A DNA stretch of 64,000 nucleotides from Azorhizobium sp965227945. Its GTDB lineage: Bacteria > Pseudomonadota > Alphaproteobacteria > Rhizobiales > Xanthobacteraceae. The position numbers were made by a program, and so were the translations under genes. Under the pieces are notes generated by a model, which was not told the DNA's origin, did not search any database, and was given only the letters and a program-made list of their open reading frames with translations. Below are positions 52,480 through 61,228 of this stretch, in pieces (within the stretch, counting starts at the first letter, position 1; each line of letters opens with the position of its first letter). The stretch is from contig CBDDGQ010000005.1 of the NCBI GenBank assembly GCA_965227945.1, forward strand, positions 1,116,001 through 1,180,000, given 5' to 3'.

Positions 52480-53564
52480 GATGCGGCGTAGACGAAGGTG
52501 TCCTGGGGGCGCCAGGACAAGGTGACGGGCGTTCCGGGCGGATGCACGACCTCGCCGCCGCGGGTGGCGGCTTCGGTCTTCATGAGCACATCGCCCACGT
52601 CCACCTCATATTCCAGGATGTCGCCGGCGAAGGTGGCGCGGGCCACGGTGCCGGACATCTGGTGGAGATCGCTGCCGGCGGGCACCGATGCGGTGGACAG
52701 GCCGATGCGATGCGGGCGCACCATGACCTCCACCGCGCCATTGAAACCGGGGGCGGCGACCCGCACGCTGGCCGCATCGGCGACCCCACCCGAGGCGATG
52801 CCGGGCAAGCGGTTGATGCGTCCCACGAAGCCCGCCACGAAGGCGGTCTTGGGATGCTCGTAGATCTCCAGCGGGGTGCCCATCTGCTCCAGCCGGCCGT
52901 TGTTCATCACCACCACCTTGTCGCAAATGGTGAGGGCTTCCATCTGGTCGTGGGTCACGAAAATGGCGGTGATGCCGAGCCGCTTCTGGATGTCGCGGAT
53001 CTCGTTGCGCATCTCGTCGCGCAGCTTGGCGTCGAGGTTGGAGAGCGGCTCGTCCAGCAGCAGGATGGACGGCTGCACCACGAGGGCACGGGCCAGCGCC
53101 ACCCGCTGCTGCTGGCCGCCGGACATCTGCGCCGGTCGGTGTTTTTCCTTGCCGGTCAGATGCACCATGGCGATGGCGGCGCGCACCCGCGCTTCCACCT
53201 CGGCCTTGGGCACCTTGCGCATTTCCAGGCCGAATGCGACGTTCTTCGCCACGTCCATGTGCGGGAACAGCGCATAGCTCTGGAACACCAGTCCCATGTC
53301 GCGGCGATAGGGCGGCACGTCGGTGATGTCCTGCCCGTTCACCACGATATGGCCGGCGCTGGACGGCACCAGGCCGGCGATCATGCGCAGCGATGTGGTC
53401 TTGCCGCAGCCGGAGGGACCGAGGAAGGCGACGAGTTCGCCCTTCGGTACGTCCAGCGTCAGGTTGTCCACGGCGGTGAAGCTGCCGTAGGTGCGGGTGA
53501 GGCCCCGCAGGGAGAGGAAACCCTCCCCCTGCGCCAGGCCGGACACGGCGTCAGTGCGGATCAT
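52476..53564 (-). CDS. ABC transporter ATP-binding protein (PotA type)
   Basis: A 362-residue ATPase. Walker A is GPSGCGKTTSL, the signature is MSGGQQQRVALAR, Walker B is ILLLDEPLSNLD and the switch is FVTHDQMEA. A C-terminal TOBE domain (about 265-360) fits regulated spermidine/opine-type importers. The ATG at 53564 lies 11 bases after the binding-protein stop; the frame upstream is that gene read differently. Confidence 0.94.
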   Translation of the reverse strand: MIRTDAVSGLAQGEGFLSLRGLTRTYGSFTAVDNLTLDVPKGELVAFLGPSGCGKTTSLRMIAGLVPSSAGHIVVNGQDITDVPPYRRDMGLVFQSYALFPHMDVAKNVAFGLEMRKVPKAEVEARVRAAIAMVHLTGKEKHRPAQMSGGQQQRVALARALVVQPSILLLDEPLSNLDAKLRDEMRNEIRDIQKRLGITAIFVTHDQMEALTICDKVVVMNNGRLEQMGTPLEIYEHPKTAFVAGFVGRINRLPGIASGGVADAASVRVAAPGFNGAVEVMVRPHRIGLSTASVPAGSDLHQMSGTVARATFAGDILEYEVDVGDVLMKTEAATRGGEVVHPPGTPVTLSWRPQDTFVYAAS

Positions 53565-53575
53565 GCGCCCGGCCT

Positions 53576-54622
53576 TCAGCGGCTCGCCGGGACGACGCGG
53601 CGGCGCCACTGCTCGCCGATGGCATCGCGCACCTTGGCGAGCGCGATCCAGTCCACAAGGATCACCTTATCCAGCGACTTCAGGGCGGTGCGGTTGAGCG
53701 CCTCTTCCGACACCTGCGCCTTGGCATTGGTGGGAGCGTAGAACATGGCCTCGGTGAAGGTCTTCTGGGCCTCGGCGCTGAGGGCGTAATTGACGAAGGT
53801 CTTGGCGGCCTCCGCCGAGGGGCCGTTGGCGATCAGGTTGATGGTGTTGATCTGGAACACCGTGCCTTCCTGCGGAATGGTCGCCTTCAGCTTGCCGTCC
53901 GAGGTCTCGTTATTGACCTGCGCCCGTGCATTCCAGCCGGCGCCCACGGCGGCCTGGCCGGTAACGATGGGCGCATAGACCTCCGGCTTGGGCTCCCATG
54001 TCTGGATGTTGGGGGCGATCTCCACCATGGCGGCAATGCCCTTGCTCACGTCCTTCAGATAATCGGTGCCGCCATTGGCCTTGTTGAGGATCAGTACCAA
54101 AGAGAGGCCCTGGATATCCGGCATGCCGGGGATCACCACCTTGCCCTGATAGGCCTTGTCGGCCATGGCCATCCACGACTTGGGGGCCTCTTTCACCTGA
54201 TCGCTGTTATAGATCATCACCAAATTGTCGAAGGTCACCGCCACCCCCGCGATGTCCGGGATCCGGGCGTTAGGGTAGAGGTCCTTGACGTTCGGGACGT
54301 TGGCCTCGTCGATCTTGGTGAACAGCCCTTCGTCCGTGCCGGCCTTGGAGACGGACACGTCCATGATGACCACGTCCGCCTGCGGCGCGGCCTTCTGGGC
54401 GCGGACGTTGCCGAGCATGGCGGCAGAGCTGGGCAGCGGGAAATAGGTGACCTTGATGTCCGGGTGCGCCTTCATGAAGGGCTCCACGACGGCCTTGGTG
54501 TAGCGCTCCTGGAACAGGCCGGAATAGGCCATGAGGGTCACTGTGGAGTCGGCCGCGGCCATCTGGGTCATGAGGCCGAGGGCGAGCGCGACACCGGCTC
54601 CGAGCTTTAGTTGATGCGTCAT
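53576..54622 (-). CDS. ABC transporter substrate-binding protein (PotD-like)
   Basis: A 348-residue periplasmic binding protein with a signal peptide (MTHQLKLGAGVALALGLMTQ, cleavage after AAA near residue 24). The extracellular solute-binding type 1/6 fold is indicated by VTLMAYSGLFQERYTKAVVE and by FDNLVMIYNSDQVKEAP. GAGGGG lies upstream of the ATG. No stem-loop separates it from the ATPase gene, unlike the other importers in the window. It is followed 75 bases upstream by the RraA-like gene. The ligand is unknown but likely linked to HyuAB. Confidence 0.92.
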   Translation of the reverse strand: MTHQLKLGAGVALALGLMTQMAAADSTVTLMAYSGLFQERYTKAVVEPFMKAHPDIKVTYFPLPSSAAMLGNVRAQKAAPQADVVIMDVSVSKAGTDEGLFTKIDEANVPNVKDLYPNARIPDIAGVAVTFDNLVMIYNSDQVKEAPKSWMAMADKAYQGKVVIPGMPDIQGLSLVLILNKANGGTDYLKDVSKGIAAMVEIAPNIQTWEPKPEVYAPIVTGQAAVGAGWNARAQVNNETSDGKLKATIPQEGTVFQINTINLIANGPSAEAAKTFVNYALSAEAQKTFTEAMFYAPTNAKAQVSEEALNRTALKSLDKVILVDWIALAKVRDAIGEQWRRRVVPASR

Positions 54623-54697
54623 CTGGATCCCCTCTGGAAAGGTTGGACGGGCCGGTGGTCCGGCCTCGTTCGGGTGACGTTTGAACGCGGCAACGGG

Positions 54698-55363
54698 TCA
54701 GGAGGCGAGCTTGGCTTCCACCATCGCCCGGGCGCCGGTGATGTCCGGCAGCTTCTCGCCGGCGGCGAGGCGGGCCAGCAGCTTGATCTCGTTCTCCTGC
54801 ATCTGGATGGCGCGGGCCGCGACCGCCGGCGCCTGGGCCGCCTTCAGCACCACCACGCCGCTCTCGTCGCACAGCACGGCGTCGCCCGGCTCGATGGTCT
54901 GGCCGCCGACGCTGACCGGCACGTTCATGGCCCCTTCCAGGCCCAGCAGCTTGGTGGTGATGGGCGAGGGACCACGGCACCACACGGGCATGTCCATCTT
55001 GACGATCTCGGAGAAATCGGTGGCCGGGCCGTCGATGACGCCGGCCTTCACGCCGGCCATCTTCATGGCATTGGTGATGACGCCGCCCCAGCAGGCGTGC
55101 TTGTCGTCGCCGCAACGCTCGATCACCACGATGTCGCCGGGGCGCACATAAGCGGTGAGATAGTGCAGCAGGGTGGAATCCGCATGCGGGATGCGCAGGG
55201 TGACCGCGGTGCCGGCGACGCGCTTGGAGGGCAGAACGGCGCGGATCTCACGATCCACGAAGCCGGAATGCAGGACATGGCCGATGGTGGCCACTTCGCA
55301 CTTCTCCAGCTCAGCCACGAGTTCGGGCGCGATCTGGGCGGGCATGGGATTGACAAAAAACAT
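54698..55363 (-). CDS. RraA-like family protein lacking the catalytic Arg
   Basis: A 221-residue RraA/HMG-aldolase-fold protein. At the active-site pair the sequence is DGPATDFSEI, with Thr115 in place of the pyruvate-binding Arg and Asp116 kept for the metal. The paralogue at 7642 keeps both. Metal binding may persist, but pyruvate-type aldolase activity is doubtful, and a different hydroxy-acid or a regulatory function is possible. It lies between the amidase and the importer in one operon. Start 55363 is used; 55345 is an alternative. Confidence 0.85.
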   Translation of the reverse strand: MFFVNPMPAQIAPELVAELEKCEVATIGHVLHSGFVDREIRAVLPSKRVAGTAVTLRIPHADSTLLHYLTAYVRPGDIVVIERCGDDKHACWGGVITNAMKMAGVKAGVIDGPATDFSEIVKMDMPVWCRGPSPITTKLLGLEGAMNVPVSVGGQTIEPGDAVLCDESGVVVLKAAQAPAVAARAIQMQENEIKLLARLAAGEKLPDITGARAMVEAKLAS

Positions 55364-55377
55364 GGGTGTGGTTCCGC

Positions 55378-56184
55378 TCAGCCGAGGACGTGGTGATTGG
55401 CGACGGGCACGTTTGCACGGGCCTTGTCGGTGTAGGAAAAATCAAGGGTGCCGGTGGTGATGCCGACGCCGTCGGAGCATTGGGCGGTGATGTGGCCCCA
55501 CGGGTCGATGACCATGGAATGGCCCCAGCACCACTTCTTGCCGCCCGCATGGGAGCCGGTCTGGCCGATAGCCAGGAACCAGGTCTGGGTCTCGATGGCG
55601 CGGGCGCGGGCCAGCACTTCCCAATGATCCTTGCCGGTCATCAGGGTGAAGGCGGCGGGCAGCACGATGATGTCGGCGCCCTTGTCCCGCAGCTTGCGGA
55701 ACAGCTCGGGGAAGCGAATGTCGTAGCAGATGGCGCAGCCGATGGTCTTGCCGCCCAGCTTATAGGTCACCACCTCCTCGCCGCGGGACACGGTGTCGCT
55801 TTCGCGATAGACGGTGCCGCCGGTGATCTCCACATCGAACAGATGGATCTTGCGGTAGCGCGCCAGCTCTTCCCCATCGGGTCCAAAGATCACGGTGGTA
55901 TTATAGAAGCTGTTGCCTTCCTTCTCCGCGACGCTGCCGGCGTGGATCGCCACCTTCAGCTGCTTGGCCAGTGACTTCATCGCCTGGTATGACGCGCCGT
56001 CCGGAAAGGTCTCGGCCTGCGCCTGCATCTCGGCCGGGGTATCGCCGAGGAAGTTGTAATATTCCGGAAGAACCACCAGGTCGGGCCGCTCCTGGGCCAC
56101 CGCCTGCTCGATCAAGGCGGTGGCCGTGGCCAGATTGGCGGCCTTGTCGCCTTGGGAGTTCATCTGCACGAGCGTAATCTTCAC
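55378..56184 (-). CDS. Carbon-nitrogen hydrolase (nitrilase superfamily, Nit2/omega-amidase or N-carbamoylase-like)
   Basis: A 268-residue enzyme that hydrolyses non-peptide C-N bonds. The triad is visible: Glu41 in VLPEYYN, Lys112 in RYRKIHLFD and nucleophile Cys153 in CAICYDIRFPEL. The start is the GTG at 56184 with AGGAG six bases upstream. In the operon it precedes the RraA-like gene by 14 bases. It could cleave an N-carbamoyl group or a terminal amide produced by HyuAB, with omega-amidase being the closest family match. The LysR dyad lies about 90 bases upstream. Confidence 0.93.
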   Translation of the reverse strand: MKITLVQMNSQGDKAANLATATALIEQAVAQERPDLVVLPEYYNFLGDTPAEMQAQAETFPDGASYQAMKSLAKQLKVAIHAGSVAEKEGNSFYNTTVIFGPDGEELARYRKIHLFDVEITGGTVYRESDTVSRGEEVVTYKLGGKTIGCAICYDIRFPELFRKLRDKGADIIVLPAAFTLMTGKDHWEVLARARAIETQTWFLAIGQTGSHAGGKKWCWGHSMVIDPWGHITAQCSDGVGITTGTLDFSYTDKARANVPVANHHVLG

Positions 56185-56271
56185 ATCGGTCTCCTGCCGT
56201 TTTCGCGGACCAGAACACCAGACGGCGGCGAGGGGAACAAACGCGAAATAATTGTCTGCCCTTACAAGTTT

Positions 56272-56294
56272 TGCTTATGAGGCAGGCATAAGCA
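56272..56294. promoter_or_regulatory. LysR-type operator dyad upstream of the amidase-importer-hyu operon
   Basis: TGCTTATG-N7-CATAAGCA is a perfect 8-bp inverted repeat. It lies between the LysR gene stop (56322) and the amidase GTG (56184), 88-110 bases upstream of that start, a typical activator position. It is probably bound by the 56322-57236 protein. Confidence 0.6.
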
Positions 56295-56321
56295 CCGTCC
56301 GCACACGAATTGTGCAGTGCG

Positions 56322-57236
56322 TCACTTCTCTGCTGCAGTGCGTGGAGGAACAAAAGTGCGCGCGACATCCGCAGCCATGCGGGCGATGAGCCCCGGCAGA
56401 CTGCTCCCCGGCTGTTCGCGATACACCGCATGCAAGTGCAGCGGCGGCAATTGCGCATCCACGTCCAGGAGCACGAGGTCGCCGCGGGCCAGGGACTCAT
56501 GCACCACCACGACCGGGAGCACCGCCACGCCCATGCCATCGCGCACCAGGCGTGTGATGGTCGCCAGCGAGTTTGAATTGAACACCCGGGCTGTCTGCGG
56601 ATCGTGGCCGGCACTCTCGATCAGCCGCAGCACGCTCTGGTGCGGTTGCGACCCTTTCGAATAGGCGAACAGCGGCAGGCCCATGAGGTCCGTGAGCGTC
56701 AGCCGCCGGCCGTGCAGATTGAGGCCCGGCGCCGCGACCCAGTGGCACTCGTAAGTGCACAGATCGATGTTGCGGAAGTCCGGCGCCACCAATGGCCCGG
56801 CAATCAGACCGAGATCCACCTGGCCGTCCTGGAGCAGCTTCACAACGTTCAGGCTGGCGTCCACCGTGAGATCGAGGTCGACGTCGGGATAGGTCTCCTT
56901 CACCGCTTCGATGAGCTGCGGCAGCCATGCATAGACGATGGAATCGATGGTGCCGATCATGACCCGCCCGCGCAGTCGGTGGGTGTCGCCCAGGCCCTGG
57001 CGCAGCTCCTGGGTCAGGCGGACGATGGTTTCCGCTTGCACCAGGGCCCGCTCGCCCTCAGCGGTGAGGCTGACGTTGCGCAGATCCCGCTCCAGCAGGC
57101 GCACGCCGAGGTCACGCTCCAGGGTTGCGATGCGATTGGAGACGGCCGCCTGGGTGGTGCACAGCTTTTCGGCGGCGCTGGAGAAACTGCGCAGGCGGGC
57201 GACCCACACGAACGTTTCCAGGAACCGGATGTTCAT
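56322..57236 (-). CDS. LysR-family transcriptional regulator
   Basis: A 304-residue regulator with an N-terminal winged helix-turn-helix (FLETFVWVARLRSFSSAAEK, TTQAAVSNRIATLERDLGVR) and a C-terminal effector domain. The start is the ATG at 57236; the frame is open upstream but without family resemblance. It precedes the nine-gene amidase-to-dehydrogenase operon on the same strand. The dyad at 56272 between them makes it the probable activator, with a pathway intermediate as co-inducer. Confidence 0.92.
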   Translation of the reverse strand: MNIRFLETFVWVARLRSFSSAAEKLCTTQAAVSNRIATLERDLGVRLLERDLRNVSLTAEGERALVQAETIVRLTQELRQGLGDTHRLRGRVMIGTIDSIVYAWLPQLIEAVKETYPDVDLDLTVDASLNVVKLLQDGQVDLGLIAGPLVAPDFRNIDLCTYECHWVAAPGLNLHGRRLTLTDLMGLPLFAYSKGSQPHQSVLRLIESAGHDPQTARVFNSNSLATITRLVRDGMGVAVLPVVVVHESLARGDLVLLDVDAQLPPLHLHAVYREQPGSSLPGLIARMAADVARTFVPPRTAAEK

Positions 57237-57399
57237 CAGCGTAAAAGACCGGAATACGCGCGACAGGATTGGCGGGACGCAATCATGGCCCCCCGCGCAG
57301 CCCACTGCAATGTGCAACGGCCGGCTGTGGTGTCGGTCCTTGCGCCGGCACGATCGCCGCTGATCCGGCGGTCGCGGACCGGCGGGCGCAATCCGTGGA

Positions 57400-59481
57400 T
57401 CAGCGGGATTCGGCCGGGCAGGGCGTCTCGGCAGCGAACAGGCTGACGCGCTGCGCCGCCTGGTGGCAGAGCAACTCCGATGGCGTGAACCGCGCTCCAT
57501 AGATGGCGGCCAACCGACCCGCGGTTTCGACGAAGGCCGGCAGGCCGATGCTGTCCATGGCACTGAAGGGGCCGCCCAGGTGCCGAGGAAACCCCCAGCC
57601 AAGCACGGCCCCCATGTCTGCCGTGACCATATCGGTCACGATGCCCTGCGCGAGCGCGGCGTCCGCCGCCAGCATCTGAATGAAGAACAGGCGGCGTTTG
57701 ACCATCTGAAACGGCAGCCGATCGTCCGCCTGAGGCAGGTCGGCCCAGGGCGCCTGCCAGAGCCGTTGTCCGCCCTTGGTATAATCATAGAACCCCGCTC
57801 CCGCCTCGCGCCCGAACCGGCCCGCTGCGCACATGGCGTCGTAGACCACGTCGGACACGTCCGGCACGTACGCGCCGCCGAACGCCGCCTTGGCCTCGGT
57901 CTTGATCTGATGCAGCACATCGAAGCCGATGGCATCCGCCAACGCCAGCGGCCCCATGGGCATGCCGAGGGCGGTGGCAGCGTTCTCCACCCGGGCAGCG
58001 GCGACGCCCTCCGCCACCAGGCGCAGCCCTTCGCGAATGAAGGCATCGATGCAGCGCGTGGTGAAGAAGCCGAACGCATCCCGCACCACCAAAGGCACCT
58101 TGCCGATCTGCGCGACATAGGCGAGGGCGCGCGCCAGGGCTGCGTCACTGGTCGCAGGGCCGCGCGCCACTTCCATCAGTTCCATGCGCTCCCACGGCAG
58201 GCATGGGCGCAGTCCCAACAGGCGGTCGGGTCGCAGGCTCGCCTGTGCCAGCTCCGCCACGGGGAGCGCCCAACTGGTGGTGGCGAGCACCGCGTCGGGC
58301 GCCATGAATGCGTCCGCCGCCTGGATCGCCCGGGCCTTCACCGCGCGATCTTCGAACATCGCCTCGAGGACGAGGTCGCAATGCCCCAGCGCCTCGTAAT
58401 TGCCGGCGGAGACGAGACGCGCGGCGGGCGTCCCGCGCCCCACCGAGGCCAGGATCTGCCCGCGCGCTGCCTCCGCCGCCACATGGTCGGCGTCGACGAG
58501 CACCACGTCCAGGGCCCCCACCACGCACGCCCTGGCGAGCGCGCGCCCCATGGCACCAGCGCCGATGATCCCGATGCTGCTCAACGGGCGGGCGGCCACA
58601 GGCGCCTGCGTGCGGGGGAATACCAGGGTGCGCAGCATGGCGCGTGCCTCCGGACCGGCATGAACAGCGGCGAAGCGCTTGCGTTCCAGGCCCAGGGCTG
58701 TGTCGAGAGGCAAGTCGGCGCCTTCGAAGACACAGGACAGCAATGCCGACGTTGCAGGCATCAGACCCCCAGGTCTGGACAGCGTCTGGCCATTCATGCG
58801 GCTGAATGCCTGCTGCCGATGCGCCCCGTTGGGCGAGCCGCCCGGCAGAGCAAAACCCTCCCGATCCCAGCGGGCTTCGGCCACCACGGCGCCGCGGCGC
58901 AACAGCGCCCGTGCGGTGGCCTGGAGCGTCTCGGCCGGTCCGATGGCGTCCACCAGTCCCAGCTTCAATGCCTCCTGCGCCGAGACGCATCGACCGTCCA
59001 TGAGCAGCGGCAGGGCCGGCGCGATGCCGATCAGACGGGGCAGCCGCTGCGATCCGCCGGCCGCCGGCAGCAGGCCGAGCGCGATGTCGGGCAAGCCGAA
59101 GACGGCCGAGGGACTATTCGCGGCGATGCGGTAATGGCAGGCCAGCAGCACCTCAAGGCCCAAACCGCACGCGGAGCTCTCGGCCACCGCCACCACCGGC
59201 TTGCCGCAGGTTTCGATCCGCCGCAGAGCGGCCCCTAGGGGGGCGACGGCGGTGGCGATCGTATGCGGGTCTCCGGGGAGATCGCGGAAGGTGGACAGGT
59301 CCGATTCGGCCAAAGCGCTGCCCACGGCGAGAATGATGCCAGCCACCTCCGGACGCGCGGCGACAGCGGTCACTTCGGCCTCGAGCGCCGCCAGGAGGGT
59401 TGGCGCCATGCGCGCGGGCAGGCCCGGGGTGCGCAAGGTGATGGTCGCGATGCCGCCGGTCTCCATCCTGACGTTCAGCAT
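57400..59481 (-). CDS. FadB-like enoyl-CoA hydratase/3-hydroxyacyl-CoA dehydrogenase fusion with altered active sites
   Basis: A 693-residue two-domain protein with a crotonase domain (about 1-190) and a 3-hydroxyacyl-CoA dehydrogenase domain (Rossmann G307-x-G-x-x-G312 and C-terminal helical parts). The crotonase keeps Glu110 in GLGLEV but has Asp132 where FadB has the second catalytic Glu (GLPET). In the dehydrogenase, the catalytic His of the HFFNP motif is Arg425 (GLRPCLPWE), Asn of GFFVNR is Thr475, and the SNTS segment is ATTSW, while Glu437 is kept. It is coupled one base after a thiolase gene and is the size of true FadB. It may have new chemistry or be inactive. Confidence 0.88.
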   Translation of the reverse strand: MLNVRMETGGIATITLRTPGLPARMAPTLLAALEAEVTAVAARPEVAGIILAVGSALAESDLSTFRDLPGDPHTIATAVAPLGAALRRIETCGKPVVAVAESSACGLGLEVLLACHYRIAANSPSAVFGLPDIALGLLPAAGGSQRLPRLIGIAPALPLLMDGRCVSAQEALKLGLVDAIGPAETLQATARALLRRGAVVAEARWDREGFALPGGSPNGAHRQQAFSRMNGQTLSRPGGLMPATSALLSCVFEGADLPLDTALGLERKRFAAVHAGPEARAMLRTLVFPRTQAPVAARPLSSIGIIGAGAMGRALARACVVGALDVVLVDADHVAAEAARGQILASVGRGTPAARLVSAGNYEALGHCDLVLEAMFEDRAVKARAIQAADAFMAPDAVLATTSWALPVAELAQASLRPDRLLGLRPCLPWERMELMEVARGPATSDAALARALAYVAQIGKVPLVVRDAFGFFTTRCIDAFIREGLRLVAEGVAAARVENAATALGMPMGPLALADAIGFDVLHQIKTEAKAAFGGAYVPDVSDVVYDAMCAAGRFGREAGAGFYDYTKGGQRLWQAPWADLPQADDRLPFQMVKRRLFFIQMLAADAALAQGIVTDMVTADMGAVLGWGFPRHLGGPFSAMDSIGLPAFVETAGRLAAIYGARFTPSELLCHQAAQRVSLFAAETPCPAESR

Positions 59482-59482
59482 G

Positions 59483-60691
59483 TCACACCCGCTCAATGAT
59501 GGTGGCCACGCCCATTCCGGCGCCCACCGACATGGTGACCAGCGCGGTGGAGAGCCCCGCGCGTTCCAGTTCGTCCAGGGCCAGGCCCAGCAGCATGGCG
59601 CCGGTGGCGCCGAGCGGATGTCCCATGGCGATGGATCCGCCATTGACGTTGACCCGGTCCGGATCAACGTCGAGCGTCTGGGCAAACCGCATGGGCACCG
59701 CGGCGAAGGCCTCATTCACCTCGAACAGGTCGATGTCCGTCACGCGCATGCCGGCGCGATTGAGCGCCTTCTGCGCCGCGCAGGCGGGGGCGGTGAGCAT
59801 GATGGTGGGTTCCGATCCCACTTCCGCGAAGGCGCGGATCCGCGCCCGCGGCAGCAAGCTGGCCACATGCCCCGATTCGCGGCTTCCCAGCAGCACCGCC
59901 GCGGCCCCATCCGCCGGCGCGGCGGAGTTGCCGGCGTGGTGCACATGGTGGATGGCGGCCAGTTCCGGATAGCGCAGCATGGCGATCCGATCGAAGCCGC
60001 CACGCGCGCCGAGCGTACCGAACGTCGCCGGAAGCGCCCGCAGATCCTCGGCGGTGCAATCGGTGCGGACGGTCTCGTCGTGGGTAAGAAGCGCGTCCCC
60101 CAGCGGGTCGAGCACCGGCACGATGGCGCGGGTGAAGCGCCCTTCCCGCCATGCGCGGGCGGCCCGACGATGACTTTCGACCGCGAGCGCATCCAGCGCC
60201 TCGCGGGCATAGCCCCATTTGGAGGCGATGAGATCGGCACTGATGCCCTGAGGCACCACGGCGGCGGCGAAGGCCACATGGGGATCGCACGTCCACCCGA
60301 GATCCTCGGCGGGCACGGGCAGACGCGAGAGGCTCTCGCAGCCGCCGCCGATGGCCATGTCCACCTGCCCGGCCATGATCTTGGCGGCGGCGAGGTTGCA
60401 CGCCTCCAAGCCAGAGGCGCACAGGCGATTGACATGCAGACCCGCGGTGGCCTGGGCGTAGCCGGCGGTCAGCAGGGCGCTCCGGGGCAGACAATGGCCC
60501 TGGTTTCCCTCCGAAGCCACCACGCCCAGGATCACGTCGCTGACTTGCGAGGTATCGAGATCATTGCGCCGGCGCAGGGCGGCGAGGACTGTCGCGGCCA
60601 GATGCACCGGCATCGCTTCCTGCAGCGCACCGCCCACGCTGCCACGGCCGCGCGGTGTGCGCACGTGATCGTAGATGTAGGCGTCGGTCAT
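59483..60691 (-). CDS. Acetyl-CoA acyltransferase-family thiolase with altered second Cys
   Basis: A 402-residue thiolase. Nucleophile Cys91 (NRLCASGLEAC), NEAFA and His358 (GHPLGATG) are intact. The second catalytic Cys, normally in the CIGGGMG motif near the C-terminus, is Ser388 (MSVGAGMG). This change usually cripples thiolase cleavage and condensation. The start is the ATG at 60691. The frame is open upstream for 228 bases without resemblance to thiolases. It is translationally coupled to the FadB-like gene, as in beta-oxidation operons. Confidence 0.9.
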   Translation of the reverse strand: MTDAYIYDHVRTPRGRGSVGGALQEAMPVHLAATVLAALRRRNDLDTSQVSDVILGVVASEGNQGHCLPRSALLTAGYAQATAGLHVNRLCASGLEACNLAAAKIMAGQVDMAIGGGCESLSRLPVPAEDLGWTCDPHVAFAAAVVPQGISADLIASKWGYAREALDALAVESHRRAARAWREGRFTRAIVPVLDPLGDALLTHDETVRTDCTAEDLRALPATFGTLGARGGFDRIAMLRYPELAAIHHVHHAGNSAAPADGAAAVLLGSRESGHVASLLPRARIRAFAEVGSEPTIMLTAPACAAQKALNRAGMRVTDIDLFEVNEAFAAVPMRFAQTLDVDPDRVNVNGGSIAMGHPLGATGAMLLGLALDELERAGLSTALVTMSVGAGMGVATIIERV

Positions 60692-61228
60692 GCGCGCCGC
60701 CTCACGGCGAGGATGCCATGCGCGCCCCCGCCGTCGTCCAGCCGACCGCCCCCACCCCCTGTCGCAGTCGATGCACCGCTCTGTGGCGGCGCTTGTTCTT
60801 GTTCGTCCATCCTTGGCGTCTCGCGTCCCAGATCCCCGTCTCGCACGACGGACGCGGCTGTGAGCCCGGTCATGTCCGCCGCACGGCGGGCCGTCCGCTC
60901 GGCGGCGGCTCAGGCCCATGTGTCGTCAAAATTCTACGTCGCTGCGCGGCAACTGGATGCCGCCCTACGAGAGAGCGTGCATCCGTCGGCTTGCCTGGTG
61001 CTGTGGTCCGCAGGTTCGAGGTGCGGCGGGATTGGCGCGCGCATGCGGCCGCCGCTACGGTGGCGACGCGCCGCGTGGCCGGGAAATGACCTGCGGCCAG
61101 ACGGGTCGGTGGTGTCGGATGCGCCGTCCGAGCATCGTCCTTGTCGGTCGGCCGACGGCGGACCTGCCACGATCAGTGTCGTCGGCATGCCGTCAAGCCG
61201 TGGCACCTTTGACCTGGGAGGATCAGCA
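60692..61228. other. 537-base divergent intergenic region, no convincing gene
   Basis: It separates the thiolase start from the VOC protein start. Short Arg-rich open frames exist on both strands (about 60918-61254) but have no recognisable start site, family features or coding composition. It probably holds two promoters. I saw no strong dyad. GGAGG at 61217-61221 serves the VOC gene. Confidence 0.5.

Noticed and set aside
59201..61228. Upstream part of a 933-codon plus-strand frame
   Set aside because: Only the end (from 61229) is coding, as the VOC protein. The rest is antisense to the FadB-like and thiolase genes and is low-complexity.
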